Part shown: positions 37,492 through 45,744 of the stretch, in pieces
Layout of the letters: every line of letters begins with the position of its first letter
How positions within the stretch are numbered: position 1 is the first letter of the stretch
Assembly (NCBI GenBank): GCA_002839825.1
Contig: PGYU01000003.1
Location: forward strand, 1 to 64,000
Length of the DNA stretch: 64,000 nucleotides
Direction of reading: 5' to 3'
From: Ignavibacteriae bacterium HGW-Ignavibacteriae-1
GTDB lineage: Bacteria > Bacteroidota > Ignavibacteria > Kapaibacteriales > UBA2268
Notes under the pieces: generated by a model
What the model was told of the DNA's origin: nothing
The model's input: only the letters and a program-made list of their open reading frames with translations
Databases searched by the model: none
Made by a program: the position numbers and the translations under genes

Positions 37492-38583
37492 ATGGACACC
37501 GAAAGTGACATAAAAGCGCAATATCCTGAGCATATTGAAACGATAATTACAATTTCTGTACCCAAAGCGCATAAACCCGAACGGCTCGATGTTTATCTGA
37601 CTCGAAGCGTAGCCAATGCAACTCGAACAAAAGTTCAAAAAGCAATTGACGACGGTTTAGTAACAGTCAACGAATTGCGTGCAAAAGCATCTCAAAAAGT
37701 CAAAGCAAACGACCAAATCATTTGCAAATTGATGAAGCCGCCACCAATCGAACTAATTCCCGAGCAGCTTCCACTTGAGATATTCTACGAAGATGAGCAA
37801 CTATTGGTAGTCAACAAAGCTGCCGGAATGTGCACTCACCCGGGCTATGGAAACAGATACGGAACGCTTGTCAATGGGCTTATGTATCATTTTGGGTTAC
37901 GAGAAAGCATCAAATTGGAAGATTATGATGAGGACGACGACGATACAGCTGAAGAGTTAGATAGCGGCCAAATTTTTGCATCCGATTCTTTGCGTCCGGG
38001 AATCGTTCACCGCTTAGACAAGGACACATCGGGATTGCTTGTCATAGCCAAAAACGACGCATCATTGGCAAATTTGAGCAAACAATTTGCTGACCGTACC
38101 ACCGAACGCTTCTATTATGCAATTGTGTGGGGCATTGTGAAAGATGACCATGGCGTAATTGAAAATATGCTCGGACGTTCAATCCGCGACAGAAAGATTT
38201 TCGCTGTTGTGAAATCTGACGGCAGAATCGCCAAAACCGAATACGAGGTACTTGAACGATTTCACTTTGCAACACTTGTGAGATTGAAATTGCATACAGG
38301 CCGAACTCATCAAATCCGCGTGCATATGAATCATATCAAGCATCCCATATTTGGCGATACGAGTTACGGAGGCGATAAGCAAGTTTACACCTATTTACCG
38401 GAAATAAATGCAATTTCCAAAAAATGTTTGAAAATGGTAAACAGGCAGTTGCTTCACGCAAAAACACTTGGATTCACGCACCCGACAACAAAAGAATTTC
38501 TAAAATTTGAATCTGAATTGCCCGTTGATATGAAAGAGATCATTCAGGTATTAAGCGAATTAGACATTTCACAAAACACATAG
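37492..38583 (+). CDS. RluA-family pseudouridine synthase
   Basis: 363 residues. N-terminal S4 RNA-binding domain (about 25-80, RLDVYLTRSVANATRTKVQKAI), then the RluA catalytic domain with the nucleophile Asp in GIVHRLDKDTSGLLVIAK near 165, FYYAIVWG, and LHTGRTHQIRVHM near 275. Most like RluD, which modifies helix 69 of 23S rRNA; the exact target is not certain. An acidic insert (EDYDEDDDDTAEE, about 143-155) lies just before the catalytic motif and is unusual. Second gene of the lspA operon. Confidence 0.92.
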   Translation: MDTESDIKAQYPEHIETIITISVPKAHKPERLDVYLTRSVANATRTKVQKAIDDGLVTVNELRAKASQKVKANDQIICKLMKPPPIELIPEQLPLEIFYEDEQLLVVNKAAGMCTHPGYGNRYGTLVNGLMYHFGLRESIKLEDYDEDDDDTAEELDSGQIFASDSLRPGIVHRLDKDTSGLLVIAKNDASLANLSKQFADRTTERFYYAIVWGIVKDDHGVIENMLGRSIRDRKIFAVVKSDGRIAKTEYEVLERFHFATLVRLKLHTGRTHQIRVHMNHIKHPIFGDTSYGGDKQVYTYLPEINAISKKCLKMVNRQLLHAKTLGFTHPTTKEFLKFESELPVDMKEIIQVLSELDISQNT

Positions 38584-38592
38584 AGGCAAATT

Positions 38593-39207
38593 ATGATTAT
38601 CAAAAAAGCAGTTACAAGCGAGCCAATAAACGAAGTAATCAAAAACAGATGGAGTCCGAGAGCATTTGACCGAAACCGTCAAATTCCTCGTGAGATGTTA
38701 GTTTCGATTTGCGAAGCAGCGCGCTGGGCGCCAAGTTGCTTTAATGACCAACCATACCGCTATATTGTTTGGGATATTCATCATAATAAATCAGCATTTG
38801 ACAGAGCTTTCAATTGCCTTGGCGAATGGAATCAAAAATGGGTGCAAACAGCTCCCGTACTGTTTGTAGCTCTTGCAGATTCGATTTTTAGAAAAACCGG
38901 CAAAGACAATCGTTGGGGTCAGTATGATACCGGAGCAGCGAGCATGAGTATTTGTCTGCAAGCAACATCTTTAGGGCTTATGGCTCATCAGATGGGTGGA
39001 TTTGACGGTGATAAATTGAAAAAGGAATTTGGAATTGACGAACGATTCACACCAATGGCAATGATTGCAGTTGGTTACCAAGCCCAAATTGAGGTGCTTG
39101 ATGAAAGTTATCACAAAGACGAACTCAAAGCTCGTGAGAGAATTCCGCTCGGACGCAATTTTTTTGATAGCGAGTGGGAAGTGCCAATTTTGAAAGATTT
39201 TGCATGA
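38593..39207 (+). CDS. Nitroreductase family protein
   Basis: 204 residues. FMN-dependent NADH/NADPH oxidoreductase fold: RWSPRAFDRNRQIPREML near 20, EAARWAPSCFNDQPYRYIVW near 40-60 (FMN phosphate and ring contacts), DTGAASMSICLQATSLGL near 115 and LGRNFF at the end. The natural substrate is unknown for most members. Last gene of the lspA operon, ribosome site GAGG. Confidence 0.9.
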   Translation: MIIKKAVTSEPINEVIKNRWSPRAFDRNRQIPREMLVSICEAARWAPSCFNDQPYRYIVWDIHHNKSAFDRAFNCLGEWNQKWVQTAPVLFVALADSIFRKTGKDNRWGQYDTGAASMSICLQATSLGLMAHQMGGFDGDKLKKEFGIDERFTPMAMIAVGYQAQIEVLDESYHKDELKARERIPLGRNFFDSEWEVPILKDFA

Positions 39208-39337
39208 TGAATTTGTTTTGCTGTTTCAAATGATCTTAGATGAGTTCTAAACGAAACGTCAACTTTCAACGTGTTCATATTTTATGTTCCGATAGTAAAT
39301 TACTACGGATTCAATTTGTTAACTAAATGATGAATTC

Positions 39338-40393
39338 ATGACTCTATTATTTGTTTACTTATTTATAGCTTTGATTATATCCTTCCTTTGTTCAATAATG
39401 GAAGCAGTGCTCTTATCAACTCCACTTTCATATTTGAAAGCAAAAGCATCAATGGGTGATAAGTCTGCGTTAAAATTCATCAAGCTAAAAGAAAATGTGG
39501 ACAGACCGCTATCGGCAATATTATCTCTCAATACCGTTGCACACACTGTTGGAGCTGCCGGAGTCGGGGCACAAGCTACTTTGGTATTTGGAGAAGCCTA
39601 TTTCGGCATCGTTTCAGCTGTACTGACATTATTAATTTTAGTACTAACGGAAATCATCCCAAAAACACTCGGTGCAAATTATAGTCGTGAACTAATGGGC
39701 ATTGCTGCTAATACTATCAATGCAATGATATTCATTACATATCCATTGGTTATCATGTCGGCAGTTTTGACTAAGTTATTATCTCGCCAAGGAACCGAAT
39801 TGACTACAAGCCGCGAAGAAATTTCAGTATTAGCACATATAGGTACAGAAGAGGGAATTTTCGGCGATAAAGAGAACAAAATCATTCAAAATCTCATCAA
39901 ATTGAAGAGTATCCGAATTTCTGACATCATGACTCCGAGAATTGTGGTGGTCATTGCAAATGAGGAAATGACTTTGCAGGAATTTTTGAAAAATAAGGAT
40001 TTTCTTCATTTCTCGAGAATCCCAATTTACGAAGGCAATCGCGACAATATCACAGGTTATATTTTTCGCGAATTAGTATTTGAAAAGTTGGCAGAAGACC
40101 AATTTGACCTGAAATTGAAGGACATAAGAAGAGAGATTGTTACTTTCGCCGAAACAACAACGCTATTCTCAGCTTGGGAAGAGATGCTCAACAAAAAAGA
40201 GCATATAGCATTAGTATCGGACGAATACGGCGGAATGGACGGAATTGTAACTCTTGAAGATATAATTGAAACCCTCCTCGGCTTTGAAATTGTTGATGAA
40301 AAAGACAAAGTTGATGATATGCAAAAATTTGCGATGGATAGGTGGAAAACCAAGCAAATGAAATACCGATTACTGAATGAAGATAGAGATTGA
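39338..40393 (+). CDS. CNNM/CorC-type (DUF21-CBS) membrane protein
   Basis: 351 residues. The DUF21 transmembrane domain (about 1-190, three or four helices, FLCSIMEAVLLSTPLSYLKA) is followed by a CBS pair (ISDIMTPRIVVVIA near 195 to LEDIIETLLGFEIVDE near 310). CNNM/CorC proteins transport Mg2+ or other divalent ions or resist cobalt. The CorC_HlyC C-terminal domain is absent; the protein ends about 30 residues after the CBS pair. A second, longer paralogue lies at 42098-43432. Confidence 0.9.
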   Translation: MTLLFVYLFIALIISFLCSIMEAVLLSTPLSYLKAKASMGDKSALKFIKLKENVDRPLSAILSLNTVAHTVGAAGVGAQATLVFGEAYFGIVSAVLTLLILVLTEIIPKTLGANYSRELMGIAANTINAMIFITYPLVIMSAVLTKLLSRQGTELTTSREEISVLAHIGTEEGIFGDKENKIIQNLIKLKSIRISDIMTPRIVVVIANEEMTLQEFLKNKDFLHFSRIPIYEGNRDNITGYIFRELVFEKLAEDQFDLKLKDIRREIVTFAETTTLFSAWEEMLNKKEHIALVSDEYGGMDGIVTLEDIIETLLGFEIVDEKDKVDDMQKFAMDRWKTKQMKYRLLNEDRD

Positions 40394-40535
40394 AAATAAG
40401 AATTTCGTTTATTTCCCACTAAAGTATTGTTCTATTCTGTCTTTTCAGAAGCTAAAATTATTTTGGATTAATATTCGTTACAATATTTGGTAATTCAAAA
40501 ATTTCACTATTGTTTCAAAAATAATTTTGTAGAAT

Positions 40536-41177
40536 TTGAAAAAAAATAAACCCCATAGTTATTGCCCTTTGTGCCTGAATGTAGATAATTTTTCATTTTG
40601 TAATGATTTTTATCATTGTAGCAATTGCGCCGGTTATTTTCGTCCAAGTGAATTGCTACCATCAAGAGAAGAAGAGCGAGAAAGATACGAATCACACAAT
40701 AATGATGTGAATGACCCAAGGTTTCGGAAATTTGTCGAGCCAATTACCTCTTCCATTTTGCAGAACTACACACCTAATAGCAAAGGCTTGGATTTTGGAG
40801 CCGGAACGGGACCCGTGATTGAAACAATTCTGAAGGAAAATTCATTCGATGTGGCATTGTATGACCCACTTTTTCACAATTACCCTGATGTGCTTGATGA
40901 GCAGTACGATTACATTGCATGTTGCGAAGTGATTGAGCATTTCCATAATCCGGGCTTTGAATTTGATAAATTTTCAAAAATGCTAAATCCGCAAGGAACC
41001 TTGTATATTATGACACAACTTTACGACAGCAGTATTGATTTTGGCAGTTGGTACTATATACGGGATAACACGCATGTTTTCATTTATCAAAAAGATACAA
41101 TGAGATGGATAAGAGACAAATACAAATATTCGTCAATGAGTATTGAGGGACGAATGATAACAATGCGAAAAGCGTGA
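40536..41177 (+). CDS. SAM-dependent methyltransferase with N-terminal zinc ribbon
   Basis: 213 residues. Two CxxC pairs at the N-terminus (CPLC ... CSNC, about 9-32) form a zinc ribbon. The class I methyltransferase core follows: GLDFGAGTGPVIE near 86 (motif I), YDYIACCEVIEHFHNP near 128 (motif IV/post region) and GTLYIMTQLY. The substrate is unknown. The start is TTG at 40536; a stop codon (TAG at 40530) lies just upstream and the next ATG falls after the core motifs, so a non-ATG start is forced. Confidence 0.82.
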   Translation: MKKNKPHSYCPLCLNVDNFSFCNDFYHCSNCAGYFRPSELLPSREEERERYESHNNDVNDPRFRKFVEPITSSILQNYTPNSKGLDFGAGTGPVIETILKENSFDVALYDPLFHNYPDVLDEQYDYIACCEVIEHFHNPGFEFDKFSKMLNPQGTLYIMTQLYDSSIDFGSWYYIRDNTHVFIYQKDTMRWIRDKYKYSSMSIEGRMITMRKA

Positions 41178-41197
41178 TGGGGCTTCCCTAAACGAAA

Positions 41198-41228
41198 AAA
41201 GCCCACCTTTCGGTGAGCTTTCTTTTTC
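41198..41228 (+). terminator. Rho-independent terminator of the methyltransferase gene
   Basis: AAAGCCCACC / GGTGAGCTTT (one mismatch) with loop TTTC and a following TCTTTTT. Confidence 0.8.
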
Positions 41229-41229
41229 G

Positions 41230-41303
41230 CTCCTGAGCAGGGACTTGAACCCCGGACCCTCTGATTAACAGTCAGATGCTCTAACCAACTGAGCTACTCA
41301 GGA
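41230..41303 (-). tRNA. tRNA-Asn (GTT)
   Basis: 74 nt on the minus strand. Acceptor TCCTGAG pairs with CTCAGGA, discriminator G. The D arm contains AGCTCAGTTGGTTAGAGC; the anticodon stem CTGAC/GTCAG... is closed by loop CTGTTAA with anticodon GTT; the T arm has GGTTCAAGTCC. No CCA is encoded. A consensus promoter lies 13 nt upstream. Confidence 0.97.
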
Positions 41304-41316
41304 ATAAATTAGATTA

Positions 41317-41347
41317 CAAAAGTAAGGATTTTTTTTAAATTTGCAAA
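41317..41347 (-). promoter_or_regulatory. Promoter of tRNA-Asn, TTTG-N19-TACTTTTG
   Basis: On the minus strand, TTTG (41344-41347), 19 nt and TACTTTTG (41317-41324): an exact match to the Bacteroidota consensus, 13 nt before the tRNA. The rightward box TAAATTTG (41336-41343), a possible recO promoter, overlaps it. Confidence 0.8.
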
Positions 41348-41373
41348 GAGAAAATTTCAAAAAATAAAAAAAA

Positions 41374-42105
41374 ATGATTGTAAAAACTGAAGCTGTCGTT
41401 TTAAAAACTGCCAAACAAGGCGATACAAGCAAGATTGCATCGCTTTATACCGATTCGCACGGGCTCATTAGTGTGATTGCCAAAGGTGCTCGAAATTCCA
41501 AAAGCAAGTTTGGCTCTGCACTTGAGCCGCTTTCGATTGATGAAATCACCTTTTATCATAAGCCGAGTACGGAATTGTATCTGCTATCCAATGCCGATAG
41601 CACAGGGAAAATACGAAAACTGCAATCGAACACAGAATATTTGATTCACGGATTGATGATTGCCGAAACGATTATGATTTCTCAAGTAAAGCATAGTCCA
41701 AATGCCGAACTGAGCTTCATATTGAAAGAATCTCTCATGGAATTGAATCGTGCATTGTGCGACCCGTTTGCGATTTTTGCTTCGTTTTTGCTGAAATTTT
41801 CAAATGAAATGGGATTTGCTCCCGAAATTGAAAATCTTCACGACATTTCACCACTTGTGCATATTACTGTAAGTCTGCAAAACGGTTGTTCTTGCACTAA
41901 TCGAAGCGACAAAACTATACAGCTATCTGCTGATGCATACAGTCTTATCAGCAAATTTAATGAACTTCCTTACGATGCTTTAGAAGGACTAAAATTAAAT
42001 TTTAATCAACGATTAGAAGTATTTTCCTTTCTTGTTCGTTATATAAGCTATCATTTTGACAAAAGGTTTGTTCTTAAAAGTGCAGGTTTACTAAATTATG
42101 GATAA
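41374..42105 (+). CDS. recO: DNA repair protein RecO
   Basis: 243 residues. N-terminal OB fold (IVKTEAVVLKTAKQGDTSKIASLYT...LISVIAKGAR, 1-80), helical C-terminal domain with a partial zinc-site remnant (NGCSCTN, about 171-177). RecO loads RecA on SSB-coated DNA in the RecFOR pathway. Its stop overlaps the next gene by 8 bp, so the two are coupled. Confidence 0.9.
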   Translation: MIVKTEAVVLKTAKQGDTSKIASLYTDSHGLISVIAKGARNSKSKFGSALEPLSIDEITFYHKPSTELYLLSNADSTGKIRKLQSNTEYLIHGLMIAETIMISQVKHSPNAELSFILKESLMELNRALCDPFAIFASFLLKFSNEMGFAPEIENLHDISPLVHITVSLQNGCSCTNRSDKTIQLSADAYSLISKFNELPYDALEGLKLNFNQRLEVFSFLVRYISYHFDKRFVLKSAGLLNYG

Positions 42106-43432
42106 TGCGGGCGGAGACCCTTATACGGGGTACGAAAATTATTTCAACAGCGAAAATTGGCTCATTCTGCTGATTTTGCTTATTCTTAGTCTTGTTATTT
42201 TTGCCTCAATCAAAGCAGGTGGTCACGCACTTAAGAGATTTCGCAGCTATTTTGACGAATCCGAACTCGGTAATAATTCAGCATTGACACGAATGGCTCT
42301 GAATATTTCGGACAATTTTAAAACATATTCATATGCCGAGCATGTCGCTTCGACGGTCATATTTGCAGTTTCAGCTGTGGTGTTTTATGAATTTGTGTTC
42401 CACTTTGCCTTTATTCATAATGCAGATGATGCACTCAAAATCGCTTTATTGACATTGTCAATCGTAATATTTGGGATACTTTCTTATATTTTCGGTGTTG
42501 TAATACCAAGAAATTACGCATCTAAAAATTTGATATTTTCTGCAAGATTTTTTGCATTGCTTTTCCGGATGATTTTCCTTATTACGTTTCCAATTGTACA
42601 TTTAATCAAGTTCATTGATAACAAAACTAAGAATAATTTCCAAAAAGATGATTCCGATAGTGCGGCAAATGAAGGAACGGAAGAGATTCGATATTTGATT
42701 GAAGAAAGCTCAAAAAGTGGATATTTGGACGAAGACGACCATGAACTGATGGAAAATGTGATTGATTTTACCGAAACCACCGTAAAGCAAATTATGGTGC
42801 CAAGGAATAAAATTGTAGCGGCTGAAATCAATTCCGAATCTCAGGTAATCATCGGGAAAATTATCGAAGAGGGCTATTCGCGTATGCCTGTATTTGAGAA
42901 AACTATTGATAATATTATCGGGATTGTGAATACAAGAGATATTTTAATTGCTCAAATGCATGGAAAACTCGATGATTTGAGAGATTTCTTACGCGAAACA
43001 GTTTACACCAAGGAAAATGAGAATATTGATGCACTGCTCAAGATTTTGCAACAGAAACGTTTGCAATTAGCAGTTGTTCTTGATGCTTTTGGAGGTACCG
43101 CCGGAATAGTGACAATGGAGGATATTCTTGAAGAGCTTGTTGGCGAAATTCAAGATGAATATGATGAGGAGCAGGCTTTGGTTGAGTTCGTTTCGGAAAA
43201 TTCGTTCATCGTAAAAGCGTCTGCAAGTATAGTAGATTTGAACGAGATTTTGCCAAAGGAATTACCCGAAAGCGACGATTATGAGACTTTGGGCGGATTG
43301 ATTACTACTGAAACAGAAACAATTCCGGAATCCGGTGAACAGCATGTCTTGTTTGGTTACAACATGGTTATATTAAATCGTTCAAACAGATATATCGAAA
43401 CTGTAAGATTGGATTTGTTATCAGATGAATGA
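42098..43432 (+). CDS. CNNM/CorC-type transporter with CBS pair and CorC_HlyC domain
   Basis: 444 residues. A transmembrane region (about 20-190) precedes TVKQIMVPRNKIVAAEI (first CBS, near 227), GGTAGIVTMEDILEELVGEIQDEYD (second CBS end, near 330) and the C-terminal CorC_HlyC domain (about 355-440, FIVKASASIVDLNEILP ... ETLGGLI). In Bacteroidota such a protein (GldE) is linked to gliding/T9SS lipoproteins, but ion transport is the general family role. It overlaps recO by 8 bp. Full-length paralogue of the gene at 39.3 kb. Confidence 0.88.
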   Translation: MDNAGGDPYTGYENYFNSENWLILLILLILSLVIFASIKAGGHALKRFRSYFDESELGNNSALTRMALNISDNFKTYSYAEHVASTVIFAVSAVVFYEFVFHFAFIHNADDALKIALLTLSIVIFGILSYIFGVVIPRNYASKNLIFSARFFALLFRMIFLITFPIVHLIKFIDNKTKNNFQKDDSDSAANEGTEEIRYLIEESSKSGYLDEDDHELMENVIDFTETTVKQIMVPRNKIVAAEINSESQVIIGKIIEEGYSRMPVFEKTIDNIIGIVNTRDILIAQMHGKLDDLRDFLRETVYTKENENIDALLKILQQKRLQLAVVLDAFGGTAGIVTMEDILEELVGEIQDEYDEEQALVEFVSENSFIVKASASIVDLNEILPKELPESDDYETLGGLITTETETIPESGEQHVLFGYNMVILNRSNRYIETVRLDLLSDE

Positions 43433-43629
43433 TTTATGAAAATTTAATTAGCAAATTTTATTGAAAAATGAATAAGTATTAATTTTTCATTTAAAATAAA
43501 ATGTATAAATTATGTTGTTAACAGATGTCAAAACTGCTAATTGTTGTTATGAATGTTCTTTAATTTGCATAGTCAGATAATCAATTGATTCTCAAATCAT
43601 ATTATTTTAAGTATCTTTAAAGGTTAATA

Positions 43630-44907
43630 ATGTCATTACTTCATTCTAAACTCGCTCAAATACTGCCAAAACAGGCAGAAGAAATTCGAAATATGCTGAA
43701 AGAACATGGAGATTTTGTTGTTTCAGAAGTAACATTAAAACAGGTTTATGGTGGCATGAGAGGTGTCAAAGGACTGGTTTGTGATACATCAGAAGTACCA
43801 CCGGACAAAGGTTTGATTATTCGAGGCATCGAATTAAAAGAAATTACAGAAAAGCTACCTGAAGAAATCTTATGGTTATTGCTTACCGGAGAACTCCCAA
43901 ATCAAGCTGAATTAACAGACTTGCAAAAAGAACTTACCGCTCGGAATGCTGTTCCTCAATACGTGTGGGACGTGATTGACAGTATGCCGGCTGATTCTCA
44001 CCCTATGGCAATGTTCAATACGGCGATTTTGGTAATGCAGAAAGAATCTGTATTTGCCAAAAGATACGACGAAGGTATGCCGAAATCTGAGTATTGGGAA
44101 GCCACTCTTGATGATTTTCTTGATCTTACAGCAAAATTACCTGCAATAGCAGGCTATGTTTATCGCAAAAGATTCGGCAAAGGTCCACGTATCGAGCCGG
44201 ATAATTCTAAAGATTGGTCGGGCAATTACGTTCACATGTTAGGATTGGAAGATAATAACGGTGAATTCACTAAATTAATGCAACTTTATTTAACACTTCA
44301 TTGCGACCACGAAGGTGGAAATGCAAGTGCATATACATCAACTGTTGTAGCATCTACTTTGTCGGATTTGTATTATTCGCTTTCGGCAGGTTTGAACGCA
44401 TTGGCAGGTCCACTCCATGGATTGGCAAATCAAGAATGTTTGAAATGGGTGTTGGAAACTATGGAACAATTCGGTGGTGTACCGAGCGACGAAGATTTGG
44501 AAAAATTTGCTTGGGAAACACTTGATTCAGGTAGAGTAATTCCGGGTTACGGACATGCCGTACTTCGTATCACTGACCCAAGATACGATGCCTTCCTTGC
44601 TTTCGGCAAAAAGCATATGCCAAATGACCCTGTATTTGCCACAGTATCAAAAGTTTTTGATGTTGTGCCGAATGTATTGCGTCAAGTCAAGAAAATCAGC
44701 GACCCATGGCCCAACGTTGATGCCGGTTCGGGAGCTTTGTTATATCATTACGGATTGAAAGAATTCAGCTACTATACAGTTTTGTTTAGTGTTTCGAGAG
44801 CATTGGGAATTGGTGCACAAGCCGTTATTGCACGTGCTTACGGATTGCCGATTACTCGCCCGAAATCACTTCCAACCGCAAAATATGCAAAGATGGTTAA
44901 AGGATAA
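43630..44907 (+). CDS. Citrate synthase, eukaryotic (mitochondrial) type
   Basis: 425 residues; condenses oxaloacetate and acetyl-CoA (EC 2.3.3.1). The N-terminus (KLAQILPKQAEEIRNMLKEHGD ... VYGGMRGVKGLV) and the length match the eukaryotic-type subfamily known from some Bacteroidota/Chlorobi-group bacteria. The catalytic triad is visible: His in GPLHGLANQE near 273, His in GYGHAVLRITDPRY near 310, and Asp in VDAGSGALLYHYG near 365. Intact. Single gene ended by a strong terminator. Confidence 0.95.
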   Translation: MSLLHSKLAQILPKQAEEIRNMLKEHGDFVVSEVTLKQVYGGMRGVKGLVCDTSEVPPDKGLIIRGIELKEITEKLPEEILWLLLTGELPNQAELTDLQKELTARNAVPQYVWDVIDSMPADSHPMAMFNTAILVMQKESVFAKRYDEGMPKSEYWEATLDDFLDLTAKLPAIAGYVYRKRFGKGPRIEPDNSKDWSGNYVHMLGLEDNNGEFTKLMQLYLTLHCDHEGGNASAYTSTVVASTLSDLYYSLSAGLNALAGPLHGLANQECLKWVLETMEQFGGVPSDEDLEKFAWETLDSGRVIPGYGHAVLRITDPRYDAFLAFGKKHMPNDPVFATVSKVFDVVPNVLRQVKKISDPWPNVDAGSGALLYHYGLKEFSYYTVLFSVSRALGIGAQAVIARAYGLPITRPKSLPTAKYAKMVKG

Positions 44908-44938
44908 TTTCGAAATCTTTTGCTTGATAATTAAAATG

Positions 44939-44969
44939 GAAGCTGCTCATATTGGGCAGCTTTTTTTTT
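44939..44969 (+). terminator. Rho-independent terminator of citrate synthase
   Basis: GAAGCTGC / GCAGCTT arms with an 8-9-nt loop followed by nine T. The stretch 44908-45214 contains this terminator, composite repeat copy 2, a promoter and a leader ORF. Confidence 0.92.
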
Positions 44970-45000
44970 AGGACGAGACACTAATACAAAAATGCTTGAA

Positions 45001-45069
45001 GAACCTCACCCCGACCCTCTCCGAAGAAGAGGGAGAAAGACAAACATAGCGCATGAATTTATTCGTGGG
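45001..45069 (+). repeat. Composite interspersed repeat A+B, copy 2
   Basis: 69 bp with the same two parts and spacing as 13685-13753, six differences. It ends 13 bp before the promoter of the accessory operon. The B palindrome arms are partly degenerate here (GCGCATGAAT ... ATTCGTGGG). Confidence 0.85.
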
Positions 45070-45081
45070 TGGAGAAGATGA

Positions 45082-45113
45082 TTTGCTTTATTCATTTCAA
45101 TTATGTATGTTTG
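45082..45113 (+). promoter_or_regulatory. Promoter TTTG-N20-TATGTTTG of the accessory operon
   Basis: TTTG (45082-45085), 20 nt, TATGTTTG (45106-45113): the exact Bacteroidota consensus, and the same -7 octamer as the two promoters in the 14-16 kb island. Confidence 0.7.
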
Positions 45114-45145
45114 TATGAATAAAATTTTTTGTTGTGGAGAAAAAT

Positions 45146-45208
45146 ATGGAATCTGGTAAGTTTCGAAGTCTCAAGCTAAATAAAATTTTGGCAATTTTAA
45201 AATACTAA
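45146..45208 (+). CDS. Possible 20-residue leader peptide
   Basis: ATG preceded by GGAGA at 5-6 nt spacing, one of the better ribosome sites of the region, encoding MESGKFRSLKLNKILAILKY then TAA, 6 bp before the next gene. Short, basic and partly amphipathic. It may be a leader controlling the operon, a small active peptide, or chance. Confidence 0.3.
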   Translation: MESGKFRSLKLNKILAILKY

Positions 45209-45214
45209 TCTAAA

Positions 45215-45613
45215 ATGAAAAAAACGAAATGGTTAATATACACAGTAGTAATCGGACTAATTCCATTTATAATTAGGACGTTTATTACGTTGTTTGACAA
45301 AACTGCTACTTTTAGCTACTGGTTAAACGAAGCGGACTTTATAGTTTTTGGATTGGTATTAAATCTTACGAACATCAATGAATTAGAAGACAGGGATTTT
45401 GAAGATAAAAGATGGAAATCTAAAAACATTGGAACATCTGTTTTTTTTATTATTATTTTTGCTGCAATTTTCGCAATCGTAACCTATACAGACTTTAAAG
45501 CAAGTCCTGATATAAATACAACAATGGTAAAATCTTGTTCTATTGTTTTAGCTATTGTATCATTTATTATTAGCTATTCAATTTATGACCGTTTAACAAA
45601 TTTAGAGAAATGA
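45215..45613 (+). CDS. Three-TM membrane protein of unknown function
   Basis: 132 residues. Predicted transmembrane helices at about 6-22, 74-93 and 103-120, plus a semi-hydrophobic segment (35-52, ADFIVFGLVLNLTNINEL). A charged cytoplasmic-looking patch ELEDRDFEDKRWKSKN separates the first two. I recognise no family. It overlaps the next small ORF by 4 bp (ATGA) and is the first full gene of the accessory operon. Confidence 0.65.
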   Translation: MKKTKWLIYTVVIGLIPFIIRTFITLFDKTATFSYWLNEADFIVFGLVLNLTNINELEDRDFEDKRWKSKNIGTSVFFIIIFAAIFAIVTYTDFKASPDINTTMVKSCSIVLAIVSFIISYSIYDRLTNLEK

Positions 45614-45744
45614 ATACAATAATTTTAATACTGACAATATTAGCAACAATTATCGGGCTTTATATTTCGATAAAAACATTTATTGAAACAAGGAAAAAAT
45701 ACTATAATGACTTTTTAAAAAGGAAGAGAAATGAAGAAGCTTAG
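45610..45744 (+). CDS. 44-residue single-TM protein
   Basis: Starts MNTIILILTILATIIGLYIS (one membrane helix, residues 3-22) and continues with a basic tail (KTFIETRKKYYNDFLKRKRNEEA). It overlaps the upstream stop by 4 bp (ATGA) and the downstream start by 14 bp, which strongly supports real translation of this short frame. No family recognised; small membrane subunits of this form occur as partners of larger proteins in defence and transport systems. Confidence 0.65.
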   Translation: MNTIILILTILATIIGLYISIKTFIETRKKYYNDFLKRKRNEEA

